A stretch of 64,000 bases of DNA, taken from Raphanus sativus. Taxonomy: Eukaryota; Streptophyta; Magnoliopsida; Brassicales; Brassicaceae. The stretch lies in the NCBI RefSeq assembly GCF_000801105.2, contig NC_079513.1, forward strand, positions 20,986,273 to 21,050,272, in the 5' to 3' direction. Under the pieces are notes generated by a model, which ran no database searches, was not told where the DNA came from, and worked only from the letters and a program-made list of their open reading frames with translations. The position numbers and the translations under genes were made by a program. This document shows positions 1 through 11,250 of the stretch, in pieces; position 1 is the first letter of the stretch; the number at the start of each line of letters is the position of its first letter.

Positions 1-1530
1 GTTATATATGTTACCAAAGTTGATTTACGTACCTTTTCTGGAGCACATCATTAAAGAACTTCAAAATTAAGCGTGCTTGAGTTGGAGTAGTGGAATGATG
101 AGTGATTTATCGGGAAGTGGTTCGCGATAGCGTGTGATTGAGGTCAAAGCACGGAGAAATGTCATGTGGTGGTTGTAGAGTCAGTAAAGGACGATTTCGA
201 GCTTTGGGAAAATTAACGACTCGCCTACGGGTCGAAAAAATGAATGTGGATGGTCCATTAGCCATGGACGGTCGGAACATTACAATATTTGTAATTAATT
301 ATTTTCATATGTATAAACACACAAAAACTTTTTTTTTTAAACACACAAAAACTTAAAATAGAAAAAGTGTAATAAAACATAAAACTAGTAAACACTAAAA
401 TAGATAGATATCCGTAATATGATGACAATATAGTTCAGAACGCATTAAAAAGAAGCTTCACGACAAAGCCAACAAATGTAATATTTTGTTTGACATCAAT
501 CCCTATCTACGGAATTCATCAAAATGAATCCGATTGTATCAAAAATTTGTAATTAACTTTTCTGGACGATTTTTTCTGTAATTAATTACTTTGATAAATT
601 TTAGTATGGAGCATTTGACACGAATAAATTTCTAAAATTAGTTCCTTTTTATTATAGAAATGTAGCAGCATAACTATTTTGTTTTTTTCTTGTCCCAAAT
701 TACAAGTTCTCTTCCTTTCATTGCTTTTGGTCCCAAAACGAAATTTCAGTTCTTTCTCCAGTGTTGAATACTATTTTGCCTGAACACTGTTTTTCCAGGT
801 CAACGTCCTACCAGCCAATCCCACTTTGCACATTAACTAACTTATATGATTAGCTTATATTTTGATCCGCGTTGATATTATTTTAATCTTTATAAATATG
901 TATAAAAAATGTATTTTCTAGCAAAAAGAACATACGATTAAATTATAAAGATCAAACTAGTACAAAAATGAAGAAAGGAAAATCTATGGCACCCCCCTTT
1001 TTAGAAAAAGAATATGGGACCAAAATTTATGTGAAAAGCCTTCACAAAAAGTGTTATATTTCTCTCTTTATTTTAATTATATTAATTCATATCTTTTTGT
1101 GTTGTCATGTAACTCCAAATTCCATTTGGCCCTTGACTCTAAATCAACTGATGGGGCGCACGCGCACCGCGTGTAAATTTGCGACTTTTTCAAAGTTAAG
1201 ACAGGTATATATGAACATGAAATGATGTAGAGTAGCGATAGAGAGAAGAAGTTTCTATTGAATAGGTTTACTTCCCACTCGTCTAAGCACTAGTCACTAG
1301 TGGTATGTTAAACATGAGGAATTTGACCCGTCCCCTTTTATTCTGTATGTTACTATGTTCCGTGTTTATTAAGTTAAACCCCACTCACCCTCCTTTTTTC
1401 CCTCTATATATAAAGCCAATTCTTAACCAATCTTCTTCACACCCAAAAATAAATAAATCATCCTCTCTTACATTCTCTCTCTATATCTTTTTTTCTCTCA
1501 CAGGACATTTGACTAACAAAACAGAACAGA
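1..1530. other. Intergenic DNA upstream of the MATE gene
   Basis: AT-rich sequence with no coding region I can support; the open frames here are short and have no recognisable content. The last 130 bases are pyrimidine-rich and look like a plant 5' leader. A TATA box (TATATATAAA) lies at 1405-1414, about 115 bases before the start codon of the transporter. Confidence 0.6.
1405..1414 (+). promoter_or_regulatory. TATA box of the MATE transporter gene
   Basis: The motif TATATATAAA is followed by a CT-rich stretch typical of a plant 5' leader and by the ATG at 1531. Assigned from position and motif only. Confidence 0.5.
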
Positions 1531-3057
1531 ATGTGTAAAACAAGTTCTGTCAGAGATGAAGTTACAACACCTTTACTACCAAAACTCTCTCACCACGACA
1601 AACCACATTTACTTAAAAACCACTCTCCCCCTCTCTCCCTCTTCGCGAACGAAGCAATCTCAATAGCCAAAATATCTCTCCCACTAGTCTTCACAGGTCT
1701 CCTCCTCTACTTCCGCTCCTTCGTCTCTCTCTTCTTCCTCGGCGGCCTCGGCCGCCCCACTCTCGCCGGAGGCTCCCTAGCCCTCGCATTCGCCAACATA
1801 ACCGGTTACTCTCTCTTCTCCGGTTTAACCATGGGCGTCGAATCAATCTGCTCCCAAGCCTTCGGCGCAAAACGCTATAACCTAGTCCATTCCACGATCC
1901 GGCGAGGAGTCGTCCTCCTCCTCCTCACATCTCTCCCCGTCTCACTTCTCTGGATCAACATCGTGAAGATTCTCGAAATGCTGAAACAGGACGAGGATCT
2001 CGCCTCCGAAGCTCACACTTTCCTTCTTTACTCTGTTCCCGACCTCCTCGCACAGTCTTTCTTACACCCTTTGAGAGTTTACCTCAGGACACAGTCAAAG
2101 ACTCTGCCTTTATCGATCTGCACGGCCGTCGCGAGTGTGTTACACTTGCCCATCACGTTTCTCCTCGTGTCCTATCTCGGGTTCGGTATTAAAGGTATCG
2201 CCTTGAGCGGCGTCGTTTCGAATTTCAACCTCGTCCTCTTTCTCTTCGTCTACATACGTTTCTTGGAAGACAAGAAACGTATCGACGAAGAGGTTTTAGA
2301 AGAGGAGGAGGAGGTTGGAGATGGTATGAGAGAGTGGAAGAAGCTGCTCGCTCTAGCCTTACCGAGCTGTGTGTCCGTTTGTCTCGAGTGGTGGTGCTAT
2401 GAGATTATGATTCTGCTTTGTGGGTTTCTCGTAAACCCTAAAGCGACCGTTGCTTCGATGGGGATACTCATCCAGATCACTTCTCTCGTCTACATCTTCC
2501 CTAGCTCTCTAAGCTTCGGAGTCTCGACTCGTGTCGGAAACGAGTTAGGTTCGAACCGACCGAAGAGAGCGAGGAGAGCGGCTGTTGTCGGGCTCGGTCT
2601 CAGCATCGCCCTAGGGTTCACTGCCCTCGCGTTCACCGTCTCGGTCAGGAACATATGGGCTAGGCTTTTCACGGACGATGAGGAGATCGTTAGGTCGACT
2701 CTGATGGCTCTGCCGATCGTTGGCCTTTGCGAGCTCGGAAACTGCCCTCAGACGACGGGATGCGGCGTTCTTAGAGGGTCGGCGAGGCCGAGGATCGGAG
2801 CTAACGTTAATATGGCGGCGTTTTATGTGGTCGGGATGCCGGTGGGAGTGGTTTTGGCGTTTTGGTTTGGGTTTGGGTTCAGGGGACTTTGGCTAGGGAT
2901 GCTCGCGGCGCAGATGTCGTGTGTTATTGGTATGATGGTGGCGACGTGTAGGACTAACTGGGAGCTGGAGGCTGAAAGGGCTAAGGAGCTAACGGCTGTG
3001 GATGGAGTAAGCAGTGGTGATGGTGTAGATGTGGAGGTTGGGAAGGTTGATAAATAG
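1531..3057 (+). CDS. DTX50: MATE efflux transporter, DTX50-like
   Basis: Single-exon 508-residue multidrug and toxic compound extrusion (MATE) transporter. The protein shows about twelve hydrophobic segments in two MatE halves (roughly residues 45-205 and 265-430), with typical family stretches such as ALAFANITGYSLFSGLTMG, then GMESICSQAFGA-like text near residue 105, and TRVGNELGSNRP near residue 335. The N-terminus is short and polar, and the loop between the halves (about residues 250-270) is very acidic with runs of Glu. The C-terminus is a hydrophilic Val/Asp-rich tail. MATE proteins of this plant clade are H+-coupled antiporters; the Arabidopsis relative DTX50 has been described as an abscisic acid exporter at the plasma membrane. 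The symbol rests on family resemblance plus linkage to a BAG1 gene, which I recall as the Arabidopsis order. Function in this species is inference. The third codon position is GC-rich compared with neighbouring genes. Confidence 0.88.
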   Translation: MCKTSSVRDEVTTPLLPKLSHHDKPHLLKNHSPPLSLFANEAISIAKISLPLVFTGLLLYFRSFVSLFFLGGLGRPTLAGGSLALAFANITGYSLFSGLTMGVESICSQAFGAKRYNLVHSTIRRGVVLLLLTSLPVSLLWINIVKILEMLKQDEDLASEAHTFLLYSVPDLLAQSFLHPLRVYLRTQSKTLPLSICTAVASVLHLPITFLLVSYLGFGIKGIALSGVVSNFNLVLFLFVYIRFLEDKKRIDEEVLEEEEEVGDGMREWKKLLALALPSCVSVCLEWWCYEIMILLCGFLVNPKATVASMGILIQITSLVYIFPSSLSFGVSTRVGNELGSNRPKRARRAAVVGLGLSIALGFTALAFTVSVRNIWARLFTDDEEIVRSTLMALPIVGLCELGNCPQTTGCGVLRGSARPRIGANVNMAAFYVVGMPVGVVLAFWFGFGFRGLWLGMLAAQMSCVIGMMVATCRTNWELEAERAKELTAVDGVSSGDGVDVEVGKVDK

Positions 3058-4072
3058 GGAGGATGAGTGATATAGAAGATTTGCTCTGTTTCATGACTTT
3101 CTCTCGGATTAACTGATAACTTTGTTCTTTAATTGGATCGAAAGCATTAAATGATTATTAATGTAAGTTTTGTAGGATAATGGTATCATCATCCCAGAGA
3201 TTAGTCGTTACAAAATTTGGTGTATACATTGCAGTTGTAAACTTTAATATCAATCACGAGAAACATTTTTTTTTCTATTCTATGGAACATACCGAAGTCG
3301 ATGCAAATGCTACTTTCATATGTGTTTCATATAAAACCCTCCTAAGACATTAAATTTAAGATATCTAAATTAATTTTATATAAGTATGGGGTAATGCATT
3401 CCACTCTTCACCAATGAAGATTCAATTTTTATCAAAAAGATCACCAAAAATATTTGGCTTCACAAAAACTTTAACTTCCGAAAAGATTCAATTTCTGTTT
3501 CCACCTGAATGTTATCAGCTAAAGGTTTGAATAAATCGACCTGAACTTGAACTTCTCTTGATGGAATTTCTGACATCAACTGGATAGCCTAAAGCAAATA
3601 AACCAACCTTAGTAATCAAACCGCATGGAACATTGTTGAGTCTAAATCAATTTGGAATAGCTTCTAGATTAGGTTTCGAGTACAATTGTGAAACAAATCG
3701 CATGGCAACAAAGTCTCATTTTTTCTTGGCTAAACCCTGTAGAAGATGGACCCCAAAAAAGACAAAAGCAATCTGCAAAATCTAATGTATTCCCCCTACT
3801 GGGGCGTAAGATGATCAGAACAATGGAAGAAAAAAACTAGAAAGTTATAATAGCTACTATTTTTCAAAAGAAAAAAAGTTATAGTAGCTTCTGATATCTA
3901 CTTAGGAATACTATCAGAAATAGACTCCTCTGTTTTCGTTTTGTCAATGAAAAAGATTACGAAAACCTGTGTCTTCAGAACTTACTATAGAATCTCAAAT
4001 GCTAATATAATAGTCAGGATCAACTCAAAGATTTCAAATCCAAAATGTATTTTCCCGGATAAATAAATTCTA
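3058..4072. other. Intergenic DNA between the MATE and F-box genes
   Basis: No gene seen. The right half (about 3700-4072) is recognisably similar to the DNA downstream of the third F-box gene (about 16830-17249), so the duplication that made the two F-box copies extends past their stop codons. Confidence 0.5.
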
Positions 4073-5574
4073 TTATTCGATTACAAGCTGACATGAGGCC
4101 GACGCTTTGGACATAGATGTCACATCCTTCATTATAATCTGCCCATTATCCATGCACGTTGTATGTAATCTGATCGTAGCAGTCTTTAAACGATGAGCGT
4201 TTTTCAGAATGTAAGCTGCGGCTTCTCTCTCATCTAGTGTTCCTCCCTAGCCTTTCCATTGGATACTCTCCAGATGGAATCTCAAGCATTTAGGAACAGA
4301 GCTCGGTTCCGAGCCTAAACAGTACAGTTGATCCTCACGATCTTTGGGATATGTCTAGGAAACATAAAAATGCATGGGATTAGATCAATTCAAAGTTTCT
4401 TGAAACTGAAACAAAAACATGGGATTAGATACGGGCAAAAAGTGAACTTACGCGGCCTAGCTTGAGAGATTGTAAATTAGGAAAATATTTCAGAAAACTC
4501 AACAGTAGATTAGAGCGAAAACTGTTGCAAACATCTAGTTCAAGATGAAGAAACCGGTTGAAGATTGAACTATCCGTTAGATCAAGAACCTATACACACA
4601 AAAAAAAATAACGTTACTTAATCTTGAAATCAAATGATATCTTCAAATAAAATGAAACCAAAATTGCGGAAAAATAAAGAATTTAAGGGTCTTACCATTG
4701 AAGGATATAAACATATCACAAGATGCTCAACGGAAGAAAGAACTCTCAGAAGCTTTTCATTTCTGGACATATCAATTGATACATCTGCCTCCACCAGTTT
4801 AGGCATATCCTCAAGAAATTTATAATAACCACTGCGATCGAAGATCTTTAGGTAATTTAAAAAAGGAGTGTTTATCTCGAGTCTTGGTTCATCGGAATTA
4901 TAATAGGCAGGTTCTGAAGTAATGGATAATCTCTGTAGAGAAGGGACTGACATGTTGAACAAAAATCGACCACGACGGCAAAGTCTTTGGAGGAAGAGAT
5001 CTTCAAGAACAGGACAAGACGATAAAATTCTTGTGAAAGATTCTTCGCACCCGAAATCCACACATTTGAGGTGCAAAATTTTCAGGGAAGGGAAACAAAT
5101 AGGAGAATCAACAACGTCCAGAACAATCATGCCTTGAAGTTTCAAGACAAGGAGTGTTTTGAAGACGTTGAGGTTATAGGGAAATGTGATGGGAGTGTAA
5201 TAACCATAATGATAATTCAAATTGATTGTCATCTCTAGGAGATTGGAACGGATGTTTGGGAATAATAGAGTATCTATGGAATCGGTATACTTCCCAAGTT
5301 TGAGATTTAGGGTTTTGAGAGCTTCATGTAATGGCAAGGACACGCCACAAAATTGGTCAAATCCAAGGGGACCATTAATGTAAGGACATGATTCGTCATA
5401 CACAAGCGTCGGCATCATCTTCCACACAGGTTTCCATCGTTTAGACAATAAGCTTGTGGACATGGCAGTTCTTAGTGGAACCAATGATAGGAGTCGTAAG
5501 AGCAAATCGTCAGGTAGGTGACTGATCCTATCTTGATACGTAACCTCTTCACTTCCCAAACTTTCAGCTTTCAT
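4073..5574 (-). pseudogene. F-box/FBD/LRR gene copy 1, nonsense codon in FBD exon
   Basis: Three exons on the minus strand: 5574-4696 (293 codons), 4589-4452 (46 codons) and 4354-4073. All introns are GT-AG and in phase 0. The start is placed at the ATG at 5574 because it matches the start of paralogue copy 3; an upstream in-frame ATG at 5613 would add 13 residues. The N-terminus has a clear F-box (DRISHLPDDLLLRLLSLV, then TSLLSKRW), followed by leucine-rich repeats, and exon 3 encodes an FBD domain. F-box proteins of this type are substrate receptors for SCF ubiquitin ligases. Against copy 3, one base change at 4247 turns a TAT codon into TAG at 4247-4249. This stops translation after about 374 residues and removes the last 58 residues of the 432-residue frame. 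The rest of exon 3 is open to the ancestral TAA at 4073. It may be a recent pseudogene or a protein lacking most of FBD. Confidence 0.8.
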
Positions 5575-5727
5575 CGTTTTAGACCTGAAAGAGTAACCTA
5601 ACATTTGGAGCATAGAGGAAATGAGAAATATGAAACCTTAGTTTTTGTCAGGTTACCTCTCTTTGTCGCATATTATTTGTGTATTTATATGAAAATATGT
5701 TTCATAGCAATAGTTTATTTTAACATT

Positions 5728-7302
5728 CATAATATTGATATTTTTTTCAAATTTAAGTATAAGTTGATTTCTTTGCCCAAAAAGTTATGATTTTAATAGG
5801 ACTACTAGATTCTGACCCGCACGTTCGTGCGGATATTTTTTATTCTATAATCTATATAATCATAAATATTTAAATATATGATTTATATTTTAATATTATA
5901 TATTATGTAATTCTATCATCTTGTTTTTAGGTTTTTATTCGATATTATTAGTATATAATAATCTCTTTTACACATTTTATTTGTTATTAATTGTTAATGC
6001 ATACAATACATTTTAAAATATACTTAGTTCCACTCTAGAAAATATATTTGTGTAGGATAATTTAATATTTTCATGTTTTTTAAGAAAATATATTTTGGCA
6101 TCTATCTTTTATATATTTTGTAGAAATTTTTAAGTAAATACATTGTTCTGTTTAAATAATATGGTTTATTATTTTAGTATATTTTATATGTAATATCATC
6201 TATTATATTATTTTTTTAGTAAATTTTAACGATATAGTATATTTTGGATGTTATGGTATTAAGTTTTCTGATTCTTTTGTTATTAAATTAAGTTATGGTA
6301 TTTTAGTAAATATATTACTTTGACTTTTACAAACATAGTTTTTTTGTATTGCATTTCAAAAAATTATAGTTTTTATGGCATTTCACAATATTACTTTTGA
6401 TTTTTACAAACATAGTTTTTTTGTATTGTATTTCACAATATTACTTTTGATTTTTACAAACATAGTTTTTTTTTTGTATTGCATTTAACAAAATTATACT
6501 CTAACATCTATGATGTTATCTTTTGTAAAAATAAAAGTAATATATTTACTAAAATACCACTAAGAAATGTTAATTAATACATAGATTAATTGATTAGATA
6601 TGTCTTTTGTTAAATTATGTTATTACAATATATTGTATTAAATAACCGATTTTTGTTTTGTGTGGTTATTTTTTTTTTTGTTATTTGTATAGATTTTCCA
6701 ACCATATAACATTAATATAATGTAAAAGTCTCATTACGGTTCTTGTATTTTTAATGTAATAGTAGAAAACCGTGGATTTTGTTATTGTATTGTTAAGTTT
6801 ACATAGATTTAATGTTGGTTTTGTTTAAATTGTCCAGTCCTATAATCTTGGTAGCATATAGTAATAATTATAGTGTAATTAACTTGAAATGGTCAACAAA
6901 TTAAATAACATACTACCAAACTTGAAACAGTGTGAGAACTTTTATAGTAGATAAATTTAGAACTCTATTTTAATAGAATAGATATATTTACATAAGATTT
7001 CATACATATTTATTATCTTATCAATTAATGTCATATTTTAAAATTTTGATATTCTTTTCAAATTAAGTAATAGGTTGATTTCTTTGCCCAAAAAGGTGTG
7101 ATTTAGTAGTACTATATTTACATAAGATTCCATACAAATTTATTATCTTATCAATTAATGTCATATTTTACAAATTTGATATTTTTCATATTAAGTATAA
7201 GTTGATTTGTTTTCCCAAAAAGTTATAAATTTAATAAGTTATATATTTACATAAAATTTCATACAAATTTATTATCTTATCAATTAATGCCATATTTTAC
7301 AC
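5728..7302. repeat. Tandem repeat array of about 130-bp units, split by a Helitron
   Basis: Units starting with ATATTTACATAAGATTTCAT and containing TTATCTTATCAATTAATG and TTGATTTCTTTGCCCAAAAA recur at about 6985-7113, 7114-7240 and 7241-7302. The 3' half of another unit lies at about 5728-5803, on the other side of the Helitron. The copies diverge by point changes and small indels. Confidence 0.65.
5805..6982 (-). mobile_element. Non-autonomous Helitron
   Basis: Read on the minus strand the element begins TCTATTCTATTAAAATAG at 6982 and ends with a hairpin (CCGCACG-AA-CGTGCGG) followed by GTCAGAATCTAG at 5805. The base before it is A and the base after it is T, the usual Helitron target. Length is 1178 bp, AT-rich, with no transposase or helicase frame, so any movement would need a helper element. 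It splits a copy of the local tandem repeat. Confidence 0.8.
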
Positions 7303-7856
7303 AGATCGATGAATTTTATTAATTTATTAGTTTATTTATTTATCAAATATTTATTTATACAGAGTTCTACAGTTTTCAAATATTTATCAAATAATCAATC
7401 CGTTTTTTGTCAATCACATGGATGCCGAGCTACCAGTTTGGTGTGCAGAGTCTATATGAGTCTGTATATTTGATGACAAAAAAAAAAAACTTTCCATAAT
7501 ATTTTGATTCAATAAAATTAACTTAGTTTTGTATTTGTTAAGATATATTTACATTTACTTTGATAAAATATAGATATTATACCGAATTGGGTAATATTTT
7601 ATTACTAATTTGATGTCATTAAAGTTATGAATATATGAGGTGTTATAATAAGTTATAATAATAATTAAAAATAATTATAACATGACCTTCTAGGAATAAG
7701 TCCAGTTTAAAAATCTCACATAAATTAAGGTTGTGACTTATGTTTTAATATATTAGATTAGGGCTCGACTGATTCAAACGCAACGGTTGCGGTTGCAGTT
7801 GCAGTTTCGGTTGCAGAAGTTTGCGGATGCGGTTTCAAGCGTTATTCAGTGTTTTG

Positions 7857-8773
7857 TAGAGATGTCAATTGGACCTCTTGTCCATGGGTGATCCATGACC
7901 AAACCCATTTGGACTAACCAAATTAGATCCACAATTAAAACATGTCCAATTGTGTTTAACAAAATTATACCAAAATTTAATGGGCTTAAATCAAATGGAC
8001 ATTGGCGGTCTAATGATATAAAATTCCTAGGGTTTTCATTTTAGGGAAAAATCGAGGTTTTCGCCAAAACCATAAATCAAGATTTCCCGTCAAAATAGTA
8101 AATTGAGTTTTTTTCCACCAAAACCGTAAATCGAGTTTTCCCACCAAAACCGTAAAATTGAGATTTTCCGCCAAAATCGTAAAATCGAGTTTTCGAGTTT
8201 TTCCATCAAAACCGTAAATCGAGTTTTCCCGCCAAAACAGTAAAAATCGAGATTTTCCGCCTAAATCGAACATTAGTTTTCGAGTTTATCCGTTAAATAT
8301 CGAGTTTTCCCTCCAAAACCGCAAAATCGAGATTTTTTGCCAAAATCGTAAAATCGAGTTTTCAATTTTTTCCGTCAAAACTGTAAATCGAGTTTTCTCG
8401 CCAAAACCATAAGTCGAGTTTTCCCGCCAAAACTGTAAAATCGAGTTTTTCGCCGAAACTGTATATCGAGTTTTCCGTCAAAACCGTAAAACAAGTATTT
8501 TGCCAAAACCGTAAATCGAGTTTTCTCGTCAAAACTGTATTTATGCTTTTGAATTCTACAAAACATAAAGGAATTATGGTAAATATGATTTTTTATACGT
8601 TAACACTGATTTTTTTATTACACTCCGCGGAAAACCCATTTGGAATGGTCTAATATCTCATTTGGAATGGTCCAATTTGGTTTGGACAATTTGAATTGGG
8701 TACAATTTGGGCCTAAAAATATAATGTCCAATAGACTATTTTGTCTATTTGGACAGCCCAATTGACATTCCTA
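7857..8773. mobile_element. hAT-type MITE carrying a minisatellite
   Basis: The termini are TAGAGATGTCAATTGG on the left and CCAATTGACATTCCTA on the right, an inverted pair with two mismatches. The flanks are GTGTTTTG (7849-7856) and GCGTTTTG (8774-8781), an 8-bp target duplication with one mismatch, as expected for hAT elements. Length is 917 bp with no transposase. The interior holds a degenerate short tandem repeat (8037-8545). Confidence 0.7.
8037..8545. repeat. Minisatellite, about 25-bp unit
   Basis: About eighteen to twenty degenerate copies of a unit close to CCGCCAAAACCGTAAATCG plus AGTTTT. Units vary between roughly 22 and 30 bases. Long open frames on the minus strand here are by-products of the repeat and not genes. 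Confidence 0.75.
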
Positions 8774-9428
8774 GCGTTTTGTATGACTGGCACAACGTTT
8801 GAAAATTGTTGTGTTTGCGGGATATTTGTGACTTATTGATTATGAAATATTGCAACGGTTTAATAATAAATTATCAATATAACATATTCTAACATTACAA
8901 AAAATATAAAAATATACTATTGTGATAAAATATAATAATTATTAATATATTATGATTAATAATAATATTTTGTATATTTATTTTTAATTAGTTGAATGTT
9001 ATAATTTTAATAACTTATTTTTGAAGATTTATGTTAAAAATTAAAAAAAAAATTGTTTCGTTTTATATGTGTATATCTTTATATTTGTATGTATATTAAT
9101 TTTTTAAAAATTCTAATGAATAGCTATTTTAAAATTTTTATAAACACATTTATGATACTGTTTGTGAATTTAAATTAATATGTATATATTTTATTTATAA
9201 TAATTTTTTATTTTTCAATTTTTAATTATAAATTTTAAAATATTTTTTTAAAATTAATTTTATATTTATTTATTTATCAACCGCAACCGCAAACATTAGC
9301 TGGAACCAGTTTTTGATTTTAAGAGGTTCGAAACGATCTGAAGTGAATTGGTTTGTATGATTATTTTGAAATGCTGTCAACCGTTACCAATCGCAAAAGC
9401 TGAAAATGGGTGGTAGCGGGAAAATAAA

Positions 9429-9508
9429 GCCGTGAAGCTTTGGACATATATGTTGAGTCCATCATCATAATCTCACCATTATTCATGCCCGTTGTATGTA
9501 ATGTCATC
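9429..9508 (-). pseudogene. Orphan FBD-domain 3' fragment
   Basis: About 80 bases match the end of the FBD exon of F-box copies 1 and 3. The minus strand can be read as ...LHTTGMNNGEIMM..., then a block similar to the YMSKAS part of FBD. The match starts and stops abruptly and there is no F-box or LRR exon next to it. It is the relic of a fourth paralogue or a piece moved by a transposon. Confidence 0.55.
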
Positions 9509-9657
9509 ACAGGGTGGATTATTTTATAGTTTACAGCATAAAATTTAATTTATTTCCTTTTTTGGTAGATACAAGTGTTGTTCTGAAAAATAATCATCTT
9601 GAACCATGAAAAGACAAAAAAATAATATTATCTTGCAACCAAAGAAACTCCTCCGTT

Positions 9658-11097
9658 TTATTTCAGTTTCATGTAAGAACATTGCATCTTTGGACTCGCA
9701 TCGAATTGTAGTTGTGTGTGAGAGCTAAAACAAAAAAAGAAATCCAAGGTAAATCGTCGAGTTACAAGCATACATGAAGTTGAAGCCTTAGGCATATATT
9801 TCAACTCCTTGATCATCAGTGGCTCTTTCTTCTTGTATCGCCGACCGTCTGAAGATACAGAGATCGAAGCGGTTTTTAAACAACGAGCGTTCTGCAGGAT
9901 GTAACGAACGACTTCTTTCTCTTCCATTGTTCCTCTGTAGCGTGTCCATTGAAACGTTTCTAGACAGAATGACAAGCAGTCAGGAACCGAACTCGGATTA
10001 CAGAACGAAGGTGGTGGATCATTGAACTTTTCTAAATAACACAACCCATATGTATCTGTCGGTAAAGGCTGTATTAGCATCTCATGTATCTCCTGAAGCT
10101 TGAGAACTCGTAATTTAGGGGAATGTTTGAGCAAATGCAATAACATATTACGCGAAATTTTGCCGTAAATACATAGCTCTAGATGAAGAAGCCGCTGATA
10201 AATTTTATCGGCAAGAAGCAGAACCTGCACGTCAAAAACATTACAAGGTTTACAAAAACAAATGAAATTAAAGAGTGATAGTCTTTTCAAATAAAACAAG
10301 ACCAAGATTACCTCATCAGCATATAAATTTATCGAAAGAAACTCGACGGAAGTAAGAATTCTGAGAAAACCATTAGTTTGAGAAGGATCAACTTCAAGGG
10401 TAGCCTCCACCAAATTAGGCATAGCATTAGTAAATATGAGACGACCAGTGATATTTTTGATCTTTAAGTACTTCAAACAAGGAGTGCTTATCTCGAGTCT
10501 CTTTTGAGGAGGGGGGAGAAAAATAGTTTTGGGTGCGCAAGTTCTAACTGTATCCAAGAAGAGATCTTCAAGAAGAGGACAAGCCGAGATTAGCCTGCAG
10601 AAAGATTGTTCTTCAAGGAAACCCACACGTGTGAGGTGCAAACCTTTCAGGGACCGGAAACAAACCGATGGTTTACCTGCTGAAAAGTATTTTCGTGGTG
10701 GTGAATCATCAAATACAAGATACCTGATCGCGTGGAGTTTCAGGACGACCAGTTTTTGGAAGACTGTTTCAGGAAAACTACTTGGGAGTATAAGTGGAAC
10801 AGATTGTAACTTTAGTTTGATAATTAGGGTTTTGAGAACCGGAGCTTCATGTAATTGCAACGACCTGCGGCAAAACTCGACAAATCCTTGGCAAGTCATG
10901 TTCGGACAAGATTTTTCAACGTATTTAAGTACTGGTGTCATCTTCCATAGAGATTCCCATCGTTTAGAGAGTAAGCTTGTATTCATTGCCTCACTTATTG
11001 GGACTAATGAGAGAATTCGCAAGAGCAAATCGTCTGGTAAATTACTGATCATATCCGAGAATGTAACATCTTCTCTTCTTAGTTTTGCAGCTGACAT
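9658..11097 (-). CDS. F-box/FBD/LRR protein, copy 2
   Basis: The F-box begins near residue 12 (SDMISNLPDDLLLRILSLV, then TSLLSKRWESLW), followed by leucine-rich repeats and a C-terminal FBD domain (Y-I-L-Q-N-A-R-C-L-K-T-A region). Homology to copies 1 and 3 places an intron at 10311-10225 (87 bp, GTAATC donor, GTGCAG acceptor), giving exons 11097-10312 and 10224-9658 and a protein of about 450 residues. The intron is a multiple of three with no stop codon in frame, so an unspliced RNA would also be open (479 residues). The second intron of copies 1 and 3 is absent, and the junction has diverged. The last 30 or so residues, after the usual end of FBD, are unlike the paralogues. Predicted SCF E3 ligase substrate receptor; substrate unknown. 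Confidence 0.8.
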   Translation of the reverse strand: MSAAKLRREDVTFSDMISNLPDDLLLRILSLVPISEAMNTSLLSKRWESLWKMTPVLKYVEKSCPNMTCQGFVEFCRRSLQLHEAPVLKTLIIKLKLQSVPLILPSSFPETVFQKLVVLKLHAIRYLVFDDSPPRKYFSAGKPSVCFRSLKGLHLTRVGFLEEQSFCRLISACPLLEDLFLDTVRTCAPKTIFLPPPQKRLEISTPCLKYLKIKNITGRLIFTNAMPNLVEATLEVDPSQTNGFLRILTSVEFLSINLYADEVILVLFYLKRLSLFNFICFCKPCNVFDVQVLLLADKIYQRLLHLELCIYGKISRNMLLHLLKHSPKLRVLKLQEIHEMLIQPLPTDTYGLCYLEKFNDPPPSFCNPSSVPDCLSFCLETFQWTRYRGTMEEKEVVRYILQNARCLKTASISVSSDGRRYKKKEPLMIKELKYMPKASTSCMLVTRRFTLDFFFCFSSHTQLQFDASPKMQCSYMKLK

Positions 11098-11250
11098 CTC
11101 TCCCCCAAAAAAGCTCTGTAACTAGACTTAGAAATTGAAAAGAAAAAGATTGTATAGGTTATGAAGGAGAGCTAAAATCCTAATTAGACTTTGTGAAGCA
11201 GATAAAACTTGACAAACATTTTTAGACTTTTTATTTTACTTTATTTAATA

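Larger units (their letters stand above)
5575..9428. other. Transposon nest between F-box copies 1 and 2
   Basis: No host gene is seen. The stretch holds a tandem repeat array interrupted by a Helitron (5805-6982), the remaining array to about 7302, AT-rich DNA, and a region rich in GCGGTTGCGGTTGC-type motifs (about 7760-7856 and 9280-9420) into which a hAT-like MITE carrying a minisatellite (7857-8773) has inserted. The two GC-motif ends look like the termini of one larger element, but I could not define its boundaries. Confidence 0.55.

Noticed and set aside
5605..5790. 61-codon frame at the F-box copy 1 promoter
   Set aside because: Runs into the tandem repeat array and has no homologue-like content.
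8010..8566. Two open frames on the minus strand with Phe/Lys/Arg/Trp-rich repeats
   Set aside because: They are read-throughs of the 25-bp minisatellite inside a MITE; no start context, codon bias or homology supports a gene.
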